The notes under the pieces: model-generated | Told to the model about the DNA's origin: nothing | Database searches by the model: none | Seen by the model: only the letters and a program-made list of their open reading frames with translations | Made by a program: the position numbers and the translations under genes | NCBI GenBank assembly: GCA_014338405.1 | Contig: JTDE01000729.1 | Span: 70,303-134,302, forward strand | Length of the DNA: 64,000 nucleotides | Direction: 5' to 3' | Origin: Paragonimus skrjabini miyazakii | Lineage: Eukaryota > Platyhelminthes > Trematoda > Plagiorchiida > Troglotrematidae | Shown here: positions 36,514-47,588 of the stretch, piece by piece | Position numbering within the stretch: position 1 is the first letter of the stretch | Layout: every line of letters begins with the position of its first letter

Positions 36514-36690
36514 TCAAAAAACTTTTTTTTCAGTGACCTCGATTTTTGAGACTACTTTCCAACAACTTTAACTTGTAACCAGATAGCAGTTAAAATGTAT
36601 GGTTTCGCATGAGGTTCCACATGGTTTTTGTCTATTTTTGGATCTTACGTTTAATTTCACTCTGAAATTGGATGTGCCAAGGTACATAGA
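36514..36690. repeat. Dispersed repeat E, copy 1
   Basis: About 170 bp colinear with 39418-39600 in the same orientation. Shared blocks include TTTTTGAG.C.ACTTTCCA, TAACCAGATAG, TGTCTATTTTTGGATCT and GGATGTGCCAAG. Ends do not show TG...CA or a clear duplication. On the minus strand the two copies share a partial reading with LGTSNF or LGTSDF, so part may once have been coding. Unknown family. Confidence 0.65.
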
Positions 36691-37429
36691 ACAAAGTTTT
36701 CACGTTCAGGTAGACTATCCGGCCGGCTTCTTTCGAAACAACGTATAACTCCCAACCAAACTGCCGAGTTGCATGTGAAACAAGACAAGTACAGGACAAC
36801 ATCTCCGTGCATTCGTCGTCATGCCTTGTTAATTGTCCTTATTTCAGAGGCGATTGAGTCAAACAACTGTAATTTCGTCATTGACTCTTTTGGTATATTC
36901 ATGCGAAAGCCACACGGGTCACGCATAGGTCTTTCCTTGGATGCCAACATGAGCTACAGTTGCCAGCTTGCCAGTAACGTTTTCTATTTTCGTTTGTCAA
37001 GTTATCGATTGTTAATCTTGAGACTTTCAGCCCACAGCCTTGTCAAGTAGGTCTGTGTATTTCTGAGATTTGAGTGAGTGAAATAGATCTTTTCAGCCAA
37101 AAGTCCGTTTCTCAACCTGCTGATGATCTGTGCAACGTAACACCGTCTGGTGAATGCGGTTGAACGCCACCATCGATGATATTACATTATGAGTATGGCT
37201 GCTCCAGGATATTGTGAACACTGCCCTTACACTCAAACGATACGCATTTTTGGCACCAACAATTCCTCATTTTGGTTAACACTTCCTTAATCTTATAAAT
37301 TGGAGCTCTGGTTCTGTTTCCCATAATTGTCTCTTTCGAGCTACAATTTCAGTGACGGCCAAATTGACCTTCATATGGTTTGGGACTAACGTTACTGATG
37401 GCTCTGGAACAACATTACACTTTGAAGCT
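36691..37429. other. no confident feature
   Basis: Contains a 93-codon + frame at 36769-37050 without motif. A short SINE-B tail-like block lies at 36717-36745 in minus orientation. Confidence 0.3.
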
Positions 37430-37604
37430 GCAGACATCGGACAGAATCGAGCGGTATAAGTAATACGGTCCAGAAATTGTTAGCCAACAGTATCCTGTCA
37501 TCGGCACAATCCGCGTCGGTCACTTTCTCACCGAGCAGGACATCAAAGCCGTAATGACCACGGAACTTTACTTTGTCCGATCCAATCTTCGGCCTGCTTG
37601 ACAC
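37430..37604 (-). pseudogene. Non-LTR retrotransposon RT fragment (TDAD.ADD type)
   Basis: The minus-strand frame reads GFDVLLGEKVTDADCADDRI followed by LLANNFW. The TDA-[DY]-x-ADD-x-x-LLA pattern is the catalytic palm motif C of many non-LTR reverse transcriptases; the usual Tyr before ADD is Cys here. The frame ends soon after at 37392 and the upstream side runs into a different frame, so it is a dead fragment. It differs from the YADDVVL LINE at 3.9/61 kb, so it is another family. Confidence 0.6.
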
Positions 37605-38907
37605 GAGTGACTGTCGGTGTGGTCACCACATCGTCCAGTTTAGTCCATTAGGTCCTCAAGATATGTAAACTGTCACGCCCCGCCGGCTATTATCGTCATA
37701 GTGATGGCCTCCCAACAAGAACACCTGAACACAGACAACCCACCATACGAGAACCACTTCGGTCCAGTCCCGTTAAATTTTCCATTGGCACTATACTTCT
37801 TAAGGCCACCACCAGTTTCCCAACAGCGACCACCCTCGACTTATCAATCCTTGTAACAGAGTTTGTCTATAGTGAAATGACAACCAACAGAACAATGTCC
37901 CACACTCGCTTCAGGACGATGCACACATACTTGAAGCCGGAGTTCACATAGTATTATCGCAAGTGGGGCTAAGTCTCCGGTACATTGTCTTCGCAGAAGC
38001 ATTTTTATAGCGTAGTGTGTTTTCGGATTGCGGTTGAACATCGGTCCTATAACCGTACTTTGTACTCAGATTAACCTGTGTTTGGTTGTGATACTAACTG
38101 GTTCGTCCCACTAGTTCGGATGTTTATGAGTACATGCTCATTTTTAAGCCCAAGCGCTCTTCAACCCACAATTTCATTCAACCAACGACCATCTGACTGC
38201 CCAAAGTTACCGAATGTTACCATTCGGTTAAAGCGTGATTGGTGAAACCAGCGGTATTTTATTGCACAAGTGTTAACAGGTTGCTTACATGATGGAAAGT
38301 GATGTTTTCCTCTCCTTGAAAGCGAGGGCTCAGTAAATGAGGGTTAAATCCCCGTTACATGTTGTTCATTCTTCCACTAAACAAGATACAATTTGAGATA
38401 CTTAAAAACTTTAGCAGTCATCTACATATGGTGTGTAAATTGAGCGTATGTTAATCTATCGACTATATTTAATGATCTGTGAACAAAAATGTACGTGCAC
38501 ACTTGATTTTTACTAGCCCATCGCTTTAAAAATTTGTCGATTTCCTGAAACTACTTGAACTATCCGGCTAAGGATATCGTTCGTGAAATGTTCACGTTGA
38601 CAACAACTGACGTTTTAAAATCCTGGTCCTTTACTGACCGAAGACCAAACACAAAATTAGTACACAGTTTGTGGTTTGTAGTAAACTGTGCATCATACAG
38701 CACGTCCTAATGATGTTTCCATGTATAGAAAATATAAAGTAACCAAGTAAATAAGACGGGTTTCGCCTAGGAGATCTTGTGAACTACAATGAAGAGTTGT
38801 TAATCAAGCTGAATCTCTTTGTATGCTGTTTGCAGTGACTGTGTCTGTAGGCGACTCCACGCGTTTGTTATAATCTGTATCCTTTTTTACTGCTCAATGT
38901 GATGCAG
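37605..38907. other. no confident feature
   Basis: Some of the part nearest 37605-37700 may be decayed upstream RT sequence. The rest shows short frames only. Confidence 0.3.
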
Positions 38908-39132
38908 CCTGTATACAAGCCAACACAAATCGAAATAGGATGCTATAGAAAATATTTGGTTGTTACGGACTTTTTTAGAATAGAAGAATTTCATCTGCCT
39001 AGGTGTCTTGCTCTTTCTTTAAAGATTAGTCATTCTGCACGAGTCATGGTACTTATCTCCAACAAAGAACCGTTTGACAATGACGATCACTTCTACTATC
39101 CGCTTGGAATGGAAATTTGGTCAGAAGGATAG
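38908..39132 (+). CDS. Exon-like segment, possible terminal coding exon
   Basis: After an acceptor-like site (CTTTTTTACTGCTCAATGTGATGCAG at 38907) phase 0 is open for 74 codons to TAG. The peptide starts PVYKPTQIEIGCYRKYLVVT and ends PLGMEIWSEG. The balanced, non-repetitive composition suggests true coding sequence and a C-terminus. No family recognised and no upstream partner exon could be joined. Confidence 0.4.
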   Translation, partial: PVYKPTQIEIGCYRKYLVVTDFFRIEEFHLPRCLALSLKISHSARVMVLISNKEPFDNDDHFYYPLGMEIWSEG

Positions 39133-39417
39133 CTGTAGTTATCATTAAAGCCCTCTACCAACCGTCCTGTACGCAGTGGCCACACGATACAAGTACTGCC
39201 GGAGAAAATCGATGACAGTTTCATAGGTGACTAGTTAATGCAGAGCCGAAAAGTTTACAGGGAGCTAAAAAAGAGTGACAAGTTCATGAAGCAGCTGTTT
39301 ACCATTTGAGGCTTCACATTACCCAATATTGCATGCGGGATGTGCGACAACCAAAGGACCGTGCGCCGTTAAAGGCTTAATCCACAGACATTTTTGTAGA
39401 ACGTTAAACACAAAGGT

Positions 39418-39600
39418 CGTTTTCTGGGAGGACTGCGTTTTTTCTGTAAGCCCAGTTTTTGAGCCGACTTTCCAGAAACTCTAACTTATAACCAGATAGT
39501 AAAATGTGTAGTTTTGTATGAGGCTCCACATAGTCTTTGTCTATTTTTGGATCTCATTCAAATTCACTTTGAAATCGGATGTGCCAAGATACTCACGTGT
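39418..39600. repeat. Dispersed repeat E, copy 2
   Basis: Colinear with 36514-36690; see shared blocks there. It contains TGAGGCTCCACATAGTCTTT, matching TGAGGTTCCACATGGTTTTT. The pair lies 2.9 kb apart in direct orientation. Confidence 0.65.
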
Positions 39601-40309
39601 TAGTGAGAAGTATCACAGATGTTTAACTCGCTGTTTGATTATCACGCGACACGTACTGGTCAACCGCGTGCACGAATCTACCATAAATTAATGGATGAGC
39701 GTTACACACATCTAGACACACTTCATTGCCACTCACGCAAAAATCAACGCATGACAACCCATATTTTTTTTTTAGCACAACCCGTTTCACTGGTGTGTCG
39801 CTTCTCATAGCAGGATTAGCTTCGTTTGTGAAGTAAACATACGTTTTCTGTCTTAGTAAACAGTTCCCGGTCAATCCTGGTCGAGTTAAGCTCTTTTGTA
39901 CAATTTGGTTTAATTTGGTCATGTATGCCCATACTCCAAAGTTAGTTTCATCATAATCCTAGTTATGCGTCTATAGCGACGCAGTTAACTCTGCGCATTC
40001 TTTTCTTACCAGTTTTGTGATTTTTATCACACCACGGTTGTATTAGTCAAAGCGTACTTGTTACAGATTGTCCATTTGGTTAGAATTCGAGGGGACATGA
40101 ACGCAGTCATAACCAATTTCCAAAATGCAACTGTGACCGATTTTGCCCAAATTCAAGTTCATATCATCTTGTACGTCCGACTGAGTCAATCAGTTTGAAA
40201 CGAGACGAAACTGGGCAGTCTATCCTCTAGATCATTTGGTGGATTCCATATGAGACAGTGGGACGGGTGGGTAACCGAATCCACATGTGAAATTTCCGAG
40301 CTCCTGGCG
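39601..40309. other. no confident feature
   Basis: Overlapping frames on both strands at 39619-39922 (99 codons on minus) without motif. Confidence 0.3.
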
Positions 40310-40420
40310 TTGCTTCATAGCTCAGCTGGTAGAGCGCTCGCCGCGTTTGGGCTTTTGGTTTCTGTCACTGATTCGAATCCAGCCGAGGCCCTGATTTTTC
40401 ACAATTGGGTCTCGTATGAA
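40310..40420 (+). mobile_element. SINE-A copy, tRNA-derived, best preserved
   Basis: The head has a near-consensus A box (TAGCTCAGCTGGTAGAGCG) and B box (GATTCGAATCC) about 40 bp apart, as in tRNA genes and tRNA-derived SINEs. A D-arm-like GCTC/GAGC pair and a T-arm can be drawn, but no 7-bp acceptor stem closes around it. The family body continues with CAGCCGAGGCCCTGATTTTT. Two older copies are at 783-890 (minus) and 16550-16650. The internal promoter boxes suggest that this copy could still recruit pol III. Confidence 0.75.
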
Positions 40421-42357
40421 CTTGGCATTCATGGTTTCGAACATGTGACATATTCGAAAGCACACGCGAATGCTGTCAGTACGCCGGAAGGACGGTGAAT
40501 GTCTTCGGCAACTCATCCGGAGTGTTTACTTCGTCAATAAGACATAACCCATTTCAAATTGTTCAGTTAACTACCACAAGCGGACACAAAACTAGAGAAG
40601 TTTCTGTCACATAACCCGCCTGCTCCGAACTTGATATCCCTGGCCATTTTAAAACTATGTTCAGTTGAACTAGCTGAACCTTTGACGATTCTTTAATCAC
40701 GTTTTAACAGCCAATATCTTACGGAGGGCATGAACTGATTGCTGTAGGGTTGACACGACAACCTATTTACCGATGGCTTTCCTTTCAATAGTTTTCACTA
40801 CGATGGAGGGTATGCCTGACAATTATCTTTGGGCAAGGATGGTAAAAGTTAGACTCTTGAATGAAGCACATCATGAGTTTCTTATGGGATACCATGTGTC
40901 CCAAGCTCACCAGCTGCTCATAATTGTTAGGCCAGTGCTTCTGAAGAAGGGAAGCCCACTAACACAATCTATTCAGGGTTTTTAATGCTTTTAACAGAGT
41001 CAATCATTTCATTTTGCTACGAAAGCCAAACGCATATAGCTCCGTGAAACAATAGCTCAGGTTACTCTAGAGTTGTCTAACCGGGGGAAACTAAATGTAA
41101 AGAGTAATTGCAAATCGTCCGCCTGCTTTCCAACAAATTGTGATGTTGCGCAGTGGGTCTGTTGCTCGTTCATTTCGTTCTTGCTTTGCAAGTATGATAG
41201 AATCACCAGTGATACTCCACATCGATAACACTGACCCATGGGGAATTCTAAAGTCTGAAAGATGCGGATACTTTTTGAAACGACAAATTGGCTTCCTTGG
41301 TGACCTAGAACTGACCACATACCATGCACCTCCATCACATTTGAATTCCCACACCTGCACCTTGAAAATTATGCTGAGTCTCATTTGGGCAACCACAAGC
41401 TGGATGTCTACGAAGACCCAATAGCACCAATGATAGATTGTTTATGTTCGTCCACCAGTGGTGCAGCCACGGTATAGAAAAAAGCATCAATGACCTCGAC
41501 TCCCTTAAGAAAAAATTTCTTCTTGAAGCGCTCTTCACATTGTGCAACTCCATCGTTGGCTCTCATACGGTAATAACCATACGGGCTTGTCGCCCGTGTT
41601 TACAGACGGACACGGTGTTTATTTAGGCTTTCTAGAGACGGACTACTCAGAACTACAGGAATCATAGATTCACTTTCACTTGGAGAGGTTGTCAGTATCA
41701 AGTCGTTTATCAACGAGGACACTTAATCCTAACGTAGAAAGTTGTGTACACACCTGGTCACCCACCGGCGGACCCTCTGCAGTTAACCTGGAATGAGCGA
41801 TTATTCAGTTATTCTCGTGAACGTGGGTTTCAATTAGGTAGATTGTCATATGGGCAGAATAAGTAGGACCCGCCCCTCTAGAACGCACTACCCGCCTTTC
41901 ATGACGATGGACTCGGTTAAGATGCCTGACTCCACTCGTCGGTCCCGTACTCAAAGGGCAACCGAGCTACGGCTCTGTGAACAAAATTCCCATGACATTC
42001 CATATGTCACCAGGTGTATATATGCTCGTATGTCTGTTTTTCTTTGTTGTTCGCTCTCTGCGTGTGGATATTGTTTTGTTGTCTGTGTGTACGTTGATTG
42101 TATCCGTAAGCTGCCTCAACCTGTCGTCATGCTGCATGTCAATGTTTTCTCATTCAATTTCTTCCCGTGCAACTGTTTCCGTTTGGCCTACGATCTGTCC
42201 AACGGATACTGCTCTCCAAATGACGATGACAGATCCGCATCGTCTGATCGTTCTTTGATCCCGCACAAACCTATGAACCTAACTGGTCGAAATTCAACTT
42301 GAGATAACCAATTAGATGCCAGGATCTATCGTTTTGTTGACCTCCACATCCTGTACA
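40421..42357. other. no confident feature; dense overlapping frames at 41057-41626
   Basis: The stretch 41057-41626 has open frames of 62-101 codons on both strands, more than chance suggests, and may be a transposon remnant. The 150-codon + frame at 41850-42302 is Cys-rich without motif. A 70-codon frame at 40773 follows an acceptor-like CTTTCCTTTCAATAG. None is called. Confidence 0.3.
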
Positions 42358-42415
42358 TATTGACGATGTCATCTCGCTTAGCAGTGAGCGAGTTTAAATT
42401 TAAATGACAGGCGTG
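42358..42415 (+). repeat. Degenerate hammerhead-type repeat
   Basis: TTGACGATGTCATCTCGCTT followed by AGCAGTGA aligns with CTGATGATGTCACCTCGCTT followed by GGTGAT at 35494. The 3' core strand GAAAC is lost (GCGAGTTT in its place), and CTCGCT/AGCGAG now form a perfect alternative hairpin. It is read as a dead relative of the 35.5 kb motif. Confidence 0.5.
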
Positions 42416-42818
42416 TGATGAACGGTAGAGCACGATAGACGTGTTCCTTGACGCTTTCCGACACCAAAACCAGATTGAACTAACCGTCCTGGTGAAGATT
42501 TGTTGGTGGCAGTCACTGCTCTTAATATTTATGATTGTTTATCACAAAGCCTTGATAGGTGAAGGTCATTGATTGGACTCGCAACGTTATGTTGCATTAT
42601 TAAAGTTATCAGTAGTCCCGTAGTAATGTGTGACGACTCACGCGTTGAAGTTTGAGCCTTTATTTGAAGTATACCTAACGAGATCGTTTATTGGGGTTTT
42701 CTCTGCATCATTTGCCTGTAAACACCGCATGGCTTTCAACACTTTCCTGTCATTTGGACGAATGCACGACCTTGAACTTTCCCTGTTTGATTGAGAACGG
42801 AAGTCTTATTTAATCGCT

Positions 42819-42918
42819 NNNNNNNNNNNNNNNNNNNNNNNNNNNNNNNNNNNNNNNNNNNNNNNNNNNNNNNNNNNNNNNNNNNNNNNNNNNNNNNNNN
42901 NNNNNNNNNNNNNNNNNN
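42819..42918. other. Assembly gap of exactly 100 N
   Basis: A 100-base N run is the usual placeholder for a gap of unknown size, so distances across it are not reliable. Confidence 0.99.
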
Positions 42919-43239
42919 GCGGCCTACGTCAAAGTTAGCGATGTAAAACATTATCTGACGGCGACAAATGAGAAATCGATGTTTATCAATCTCTCCAAAC
43001 TATTGGTTCAGTTTAACCTATACAGCACACACGCAAAGCATGTTCGCGTATTCGTTTCTTTAAGAATATGTCGAGAGTTCAACGTAGCAATCGTATGAAA
43101 GGATGAACGTGAACCATCGCGGTCGGTTGAAAATCGCTGAGAAACTCGTTAGCCTACGCTTTTCTCGCTGGTTAGTAAACACAAACCACATGATTGTAAT
43201 TGTTCAATCATGTCATAAAACTTTTTTTAACTAACCTTT
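42919..43239. other. no recognised feature
   Basis: Short stretch between the gap and the LTR, no frame or repeat recognised. Confidence 0.3.
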
Positions 43240-43243
43240 CTAT

Positions 43244-43540
43244 TGTTATGACCGCAAAAGACGTCTGGCCTGAGAATTCGCTCATTACGCGAACTCCCGT
43301 TTAGGTCATGTCAAAAATCAAACCACAAACGTGCACACTCATTTGCAAGTTAGACATGCATTCACATACATCTTGGTGGAACTTCTGCTGTAGTGCGTAC
43401 ACACTATTCCGATAGTCTCTTCTTGTCCGTCGTCTTCCTGGCGTTCGGAGCTTGCCTTTTTGTTCGTGAATGTCTCCTGTGGGTAATATACTACTTGTGA
43501 GTAGTATACTACTCACAACGAAACTGCCTGTCATACAACA
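43244..43540 (+). mobile_element. Solo LTR, family 1, copy 2
   Basis: A 297-bp unit that begins TGTTATGACCGC and ends TCATACAACA, so its termini form a short inverted repeat (TGTT...AACA). It is flanked by CTAT at 43240-43243 and 43541-43544. It aligns with 2061-2369 over the whole length, with small deletions near 43365-43385. Target duplications differ between the two copies, so they are independent insertions. Confidence 0.8.
43495..43518. repeat. 24-bp perfect palindrome inside family-1 LTR
   Basis: Same sequence as at 2324-2347, fully intact. Confidence 0.9.
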
Positions 43541-43544
43541 CTAT

Positions 43545-44879
43545 AAACAACCAACTCTCAGGGACTATAGCTTCGGTTCAGACCCACGAATTGTCTATTT
43601 ATTCACCCAGTGATACAGAAACAACCGTCCTACTCCTCGCAGCGATCAACCGTTAGACATTTACAACCGCTTCATGTCTTCCATGTCACTTTCACACACG
43701 GTCAACCAATCACTCTATCGTTTGATTCACACCATTGTTGATTTCAGCGACGACCGAACCAACTCCGTCTACCAAAGTTTACTAAACCGATGAGGGAGTC
43801 AGTCTACAGTCACGCACTATGATCATGCCGCAAACTGGTATTATTATAAATCCACAGTAGATTAAACTATGCAATGGTTGAACGTAAGAGATGATGTCCC
43901 GCTCTAAAAAAGAAGGTGGTATTGGTTCTTCTCAGCACCTGCGAAAAATAATCGTTGTCAGTATGCCACTGCACGAAGTTCTGAGCATGTGTGCTTAGGA
44001 GCACGAAGTAGTTAACCGAAGAAGTTCTGGTATCCATGAGGTGCAAAAGGCTTACAAACCGAAAGCATTTTACACGGCTTGCATATGTTGCGGGTTCGTG
44101 ATTACCAGAGACATACGCTCGTTTGCGGTTCACTAACTCAAGCGCCGGTTTGCCATGAATTGGTATACTTTTGCTTATTGATTTCCATATCCATATCGTC
44201 CACAAGCACACTCGAGAAAATGCAGGAACAATCGCAGTTTCTTCGAATATTTAATCCGTCTGCATTCAAAAATGGAGAGACGTTAGAAGAATGACATTTT
44301 TCATTTGCAAAAAGCAGCACTCCCAAAGTAAGACCTCGTATTGCAAGGAGCGAATTGTCGAGGATGACTGCGTCACAAAGAATGAGACACGGTTTTGTTG
44401 GTGAGCAGTTTGGAAAGTGAAATGCCGTTGGCATTGGGAAAAACACTAAGCAGAGCTATTTTTGAAAGGAATGTATGGCTCAACTCAGTAGGTTGAGGAT
44501 ATTGAATCAGAGGATGACACCCACGGATTGATATGTGATTGTTTTGTTTGGCAACCGTTCCGTTCATAGAGCATTCCATCAGAACCATATAGAACTAATC
44601 TTTTTGTCTTAAAATATGACGTCAAGTTTGTACTCAAGAGTCATCTAAACTGTGAAGCTACTACTCAGGAAGCACTTGCTACAGCAAACTGTATCTATGG
44701 TAGATTGGATGACATTAGGCAATGGGGCAGCTAAGTGGCTACATACCCAATACATATCCACCCACATCCTCCACGTAAGGACTTATGATGGATTTGTACA
44801 ATACAATCCGGCAGCTAGGGATTCCAAGTAATCTGTGCAACCTGAACGACGGAGGTGCGTCGCTTAACGTTTGACCGCG
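43545..44879. other. no confident feature
   Basis: Several frames of 71-114 codons overlap on both strands between 43867 and 44588; no motif. The right end may be decayed 3' sequence of the RT remnant that follows. Confidence 0.3.
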
Positions 44880-45335
44880 TTAAATGGCAGACAGTTGTCT
44901 GTGGCTAAGTCTTAGTGTCATCAGCCCGTAACAGCAACAGAAAATTGACAAGGTGTGTGATTTCTGGCACAAATGGGATAGGGAGCAGAGGTCTGGGTAT
45001 TGACAGTTTCAGTACACCGCCAGCTTTGTCCAATAACACGTAGCACCAAGTAGATTGATAACGATATGAGACTTCCTTTCAGAGTCCATGTCACTTCTCA
45101 GGCAATAGAGCCAATTTCATGAAGTTCTCAAATAGCTGGTCGTCAATCAAGCTTTCCATGACATTTGAGACACCCGACAATAATGCAGTTGGCCTGTTAT
45201 TGCCGGGCATATTGTGAGTACCGCGTGTAGAGATAGATGACACTGTGCCCATGTTCCAAGCTTCGGGGAGTTTCCTCTACCGCAGTGATTGATTAAAATG
45301 TTCACAGAGTGATGTTGACAACGCCTTACCACACT
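44880..45335 (-). pseudogene. Non-LTR retrotransposon RT fragment (CR1-like), frameshifted
   Basis: On the minus strand, in broken frames, one can read in order LPEAWNMGTVSSISTRG with NNRPTALLSGV (RT motif 1 region), a VMESLIDDQLFENF helix, an HGF..G-like segment with NLLGATCYWT, then IPRPLLPIPFVPEITHLVNF and LLRADDTK (palm motif C, usually FADDTK). The stretch between the motif-1 part and the ADD motif is too short for a full palm, so an internal deletion is likely. The order and spacing fit a CR1/Rex1-type reverse transcriptase. It is distinct from the other RT fragments in the window. Confidence 0.65.
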
Positions 45336-45725
45336 TTAGAACTACAGGGTAGCACCGACGATGCGAGGAATTTAGTTGTGTAGACGAGACGGCACCCAGT
45401 TAACTTGTGTGGTGGGGAAAAGGAGGAAACCCCTGTGCGACACGGCACTAGGCTCACGTCAGTTTGATAAGAGCCCTTGTCGGCAACCGTGACGAATAGC
45501 AGTGACTCAGTTCAATGTCTTTTTGGACGGCCCAGCACTGAGCGTATGCTGTTGACTGCGACATCTCACTGGTGTAAGCTTAAGATGCTAATTTGTTGAC
45601 TGGCTCTGCCACTGGATAATGTGTGTTCCATTGATAAGTTTATTTTACACGGGGATTAAATTCTGCATGTTGGTCAATTGGTGACGGTGTCTGATTAATA
45701 GATCTGATGAACGTCGATTAGGCAG

Positions 45726-45915
45726 AGGTGATTAAACTGAATTCTTCAGGCTGTGATTTCAAACGCCGTCATCGAGATATAAGGAAACCGATAGATATGA
45801 CATTAATGCAGTTCCAGGAAACTGGTTCACTAAGTAAAGGACAACGGTCGTGTACATTTTGGAACATTGAGGACAAAAGATTCTGTGAAGAATGTAACAC
45901 TAACTGTATCCATCC
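45726..45915 (+). CDS. Exon-like Cys-rich segment of an unknown gene
   Basis: Ends at a strong donor, CATCC|GTAAGT at 45916 (phase 2), and is open for 63 codons. The 5' edge is an AG at 45725 or 45727 with a modest pyrimidine tract. The C-terminal part, SCTFWNIEDKRFCEECNTNC, has four Cys in 20 residues and suggests a disulphide-bonded extracellular module or a small metal site; no family was recognised. Its exit phase does not match the entry phase of the ZFAND4-like exon at 47589, so it is not simply the preceding exon. Confidence 0.4.
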
Positions 45916-47588
45916 GTAAGTTATCCTAACGACTTTTTCCAACTCACTGGTTAATCCAACGATACCTTACAGCTCCTTCAGATTTTTACTATAGTGTCAC
46001 CTGAAGCACGGGGTTTACAGTTGTCCAAATCCATTTCACAAATAAACTGAGGGAAAGCATAAGAAGAATCTCTCCGAAAATTCCACTGACCTAACCAAAG
46101 TATCGATCGGTGTGCGATACGGAGTACTGACAAATGTTTAACTCCTAGCAGTTTTCCAACTGTGTTGTTTCTTTGAGAACGGCACCTGCACATGATTCAA
46201 AGAGATGTGGTTTCAATAAAGTATGTTGACGAGGAATGGGCCGTATTTGCTGCCGTGTGCTATCCCTCATCCTGGGGAGACTGTAACTTTCCTTGTCGTG
46301 TTCATTCTGTTTCTTCCTTTGTCCATATGACCAAAGTTTTCGTATCAATTACAGTACACAGAATTCGCTGATTTCACTACAGTATTTCACTATCACCCGT
46401 ACGGTACGTGTTCGTAAACTATTTTCCTTAGATTAGCTACATCGAATGAACGTTTACTCTCATTCATGATAGCAGTTGCTTGATGTTATTCATTATGATA
46501 CTACGTTTTCTATCCTGTCTAAATAGGTTCCTCAAACTGGGGCAGTTCTCAGCTCGTTACCGGTAAATCAAAGGAAGCACGTTTGTCTTGAGTAATCCTA
46601 GGCTGTCACCCAACAGTGTGTCCATGACCAAGAAAACCAACGCTGTACTTTGGTTACTCACCAGCCTGTATAGACGGTTTTCTTCAGATTGTTTTACTGT
46701 AATGCTCATTTGACTAGTGTGCCCCTCATCTTGTACTGACTAACCAAGCTTGTTATCTTTATTTACTGAAGGATGTCACTCTTATTCAGATGGCACAACT
46801 TATAGCTAAAAACTGGGTTATAACACTGCATTCTCTACTGTACTCAGATAGGTTGCTTAAACTGGGAAGTTCTCGGTGCGCTATCGGCGTCTCAGTGGAG
46901 ACTTGATCTTGATAGATAAAATCATCTGTCAATTCCAACATCTATTAAAAAGAATACTTGTGCCCAGCCAAACTAAGCATTTCGGAGTTGCTCGCTAAAG
47001 ATGGTACATCAAATTGGCGTTTGGTTTGCAAGGCATACTCTTGGTGTCCGAATGTGCTCACTCTTGAACAGTCTACCCAGAATCTGTCGTAACTGCGCCA
47101 TGGTTAGTTGAATTCAGTCGCACATAATCGAGACACAAAACCGGGCGTTCATATTTTTTTAATCAATATAATAGTTACGGTAGAATGGAGGTACTCATGA
47201 CCCATCACGGTTCCTGTTAACGAGCTGTTGTCTGCTTTATGTTGCAGTGTGACTGTTGTATGCATGATAGTCAGTGGTTGGATTTCTATTCCGCGTAGAA
47301 TCCTCGGACTTTCATAATCTTCTTATCGCTGACTCTCTAAACCGTCTAATACAGCTTTAGATGTATGTATTCTTTTTTAGCTTCCTATAATTTGCAGATT
47401 TCCTATGGACATCATATTGTATTAGATCTGTAAAAAGCTATAGACATGATGGCGATGTTTCGCAAACTTGTTTGCCATTGTTTTTCTGCTCTATCATTAT
47501 TCTACTGGGTGGCACATACATGTGCTATTATTGATATTTCGAGTTGGTGCGACAAAAAAACTGAATTTGTTTCTTATTTGGTCCCCAG
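45916..47588. other. no recognised feature; upstream of the ZFAND4-like exon
   Basis: I looked here for the first half of the ubiquitin-like domain and did not find it. Likely intron. Confidence 0.3.

Noticed and set aside
40310..40395. Functional tRNA gene
   Set aside because: A and B boxes are good, but no acceptor stem closes and related copies share non-tRNA body sequence, so it is a SINE head.
41057..41626. Cluster of overlapping frames as a gene or transposase
   Set aside because: Neither strand shows a recognisable domain, and the frames contradict each other.
41850..42302. 150-codon Cys-rich + frame
   Set aside because: No domain pattern; overlaps another long frame in a different phase; no splice context.
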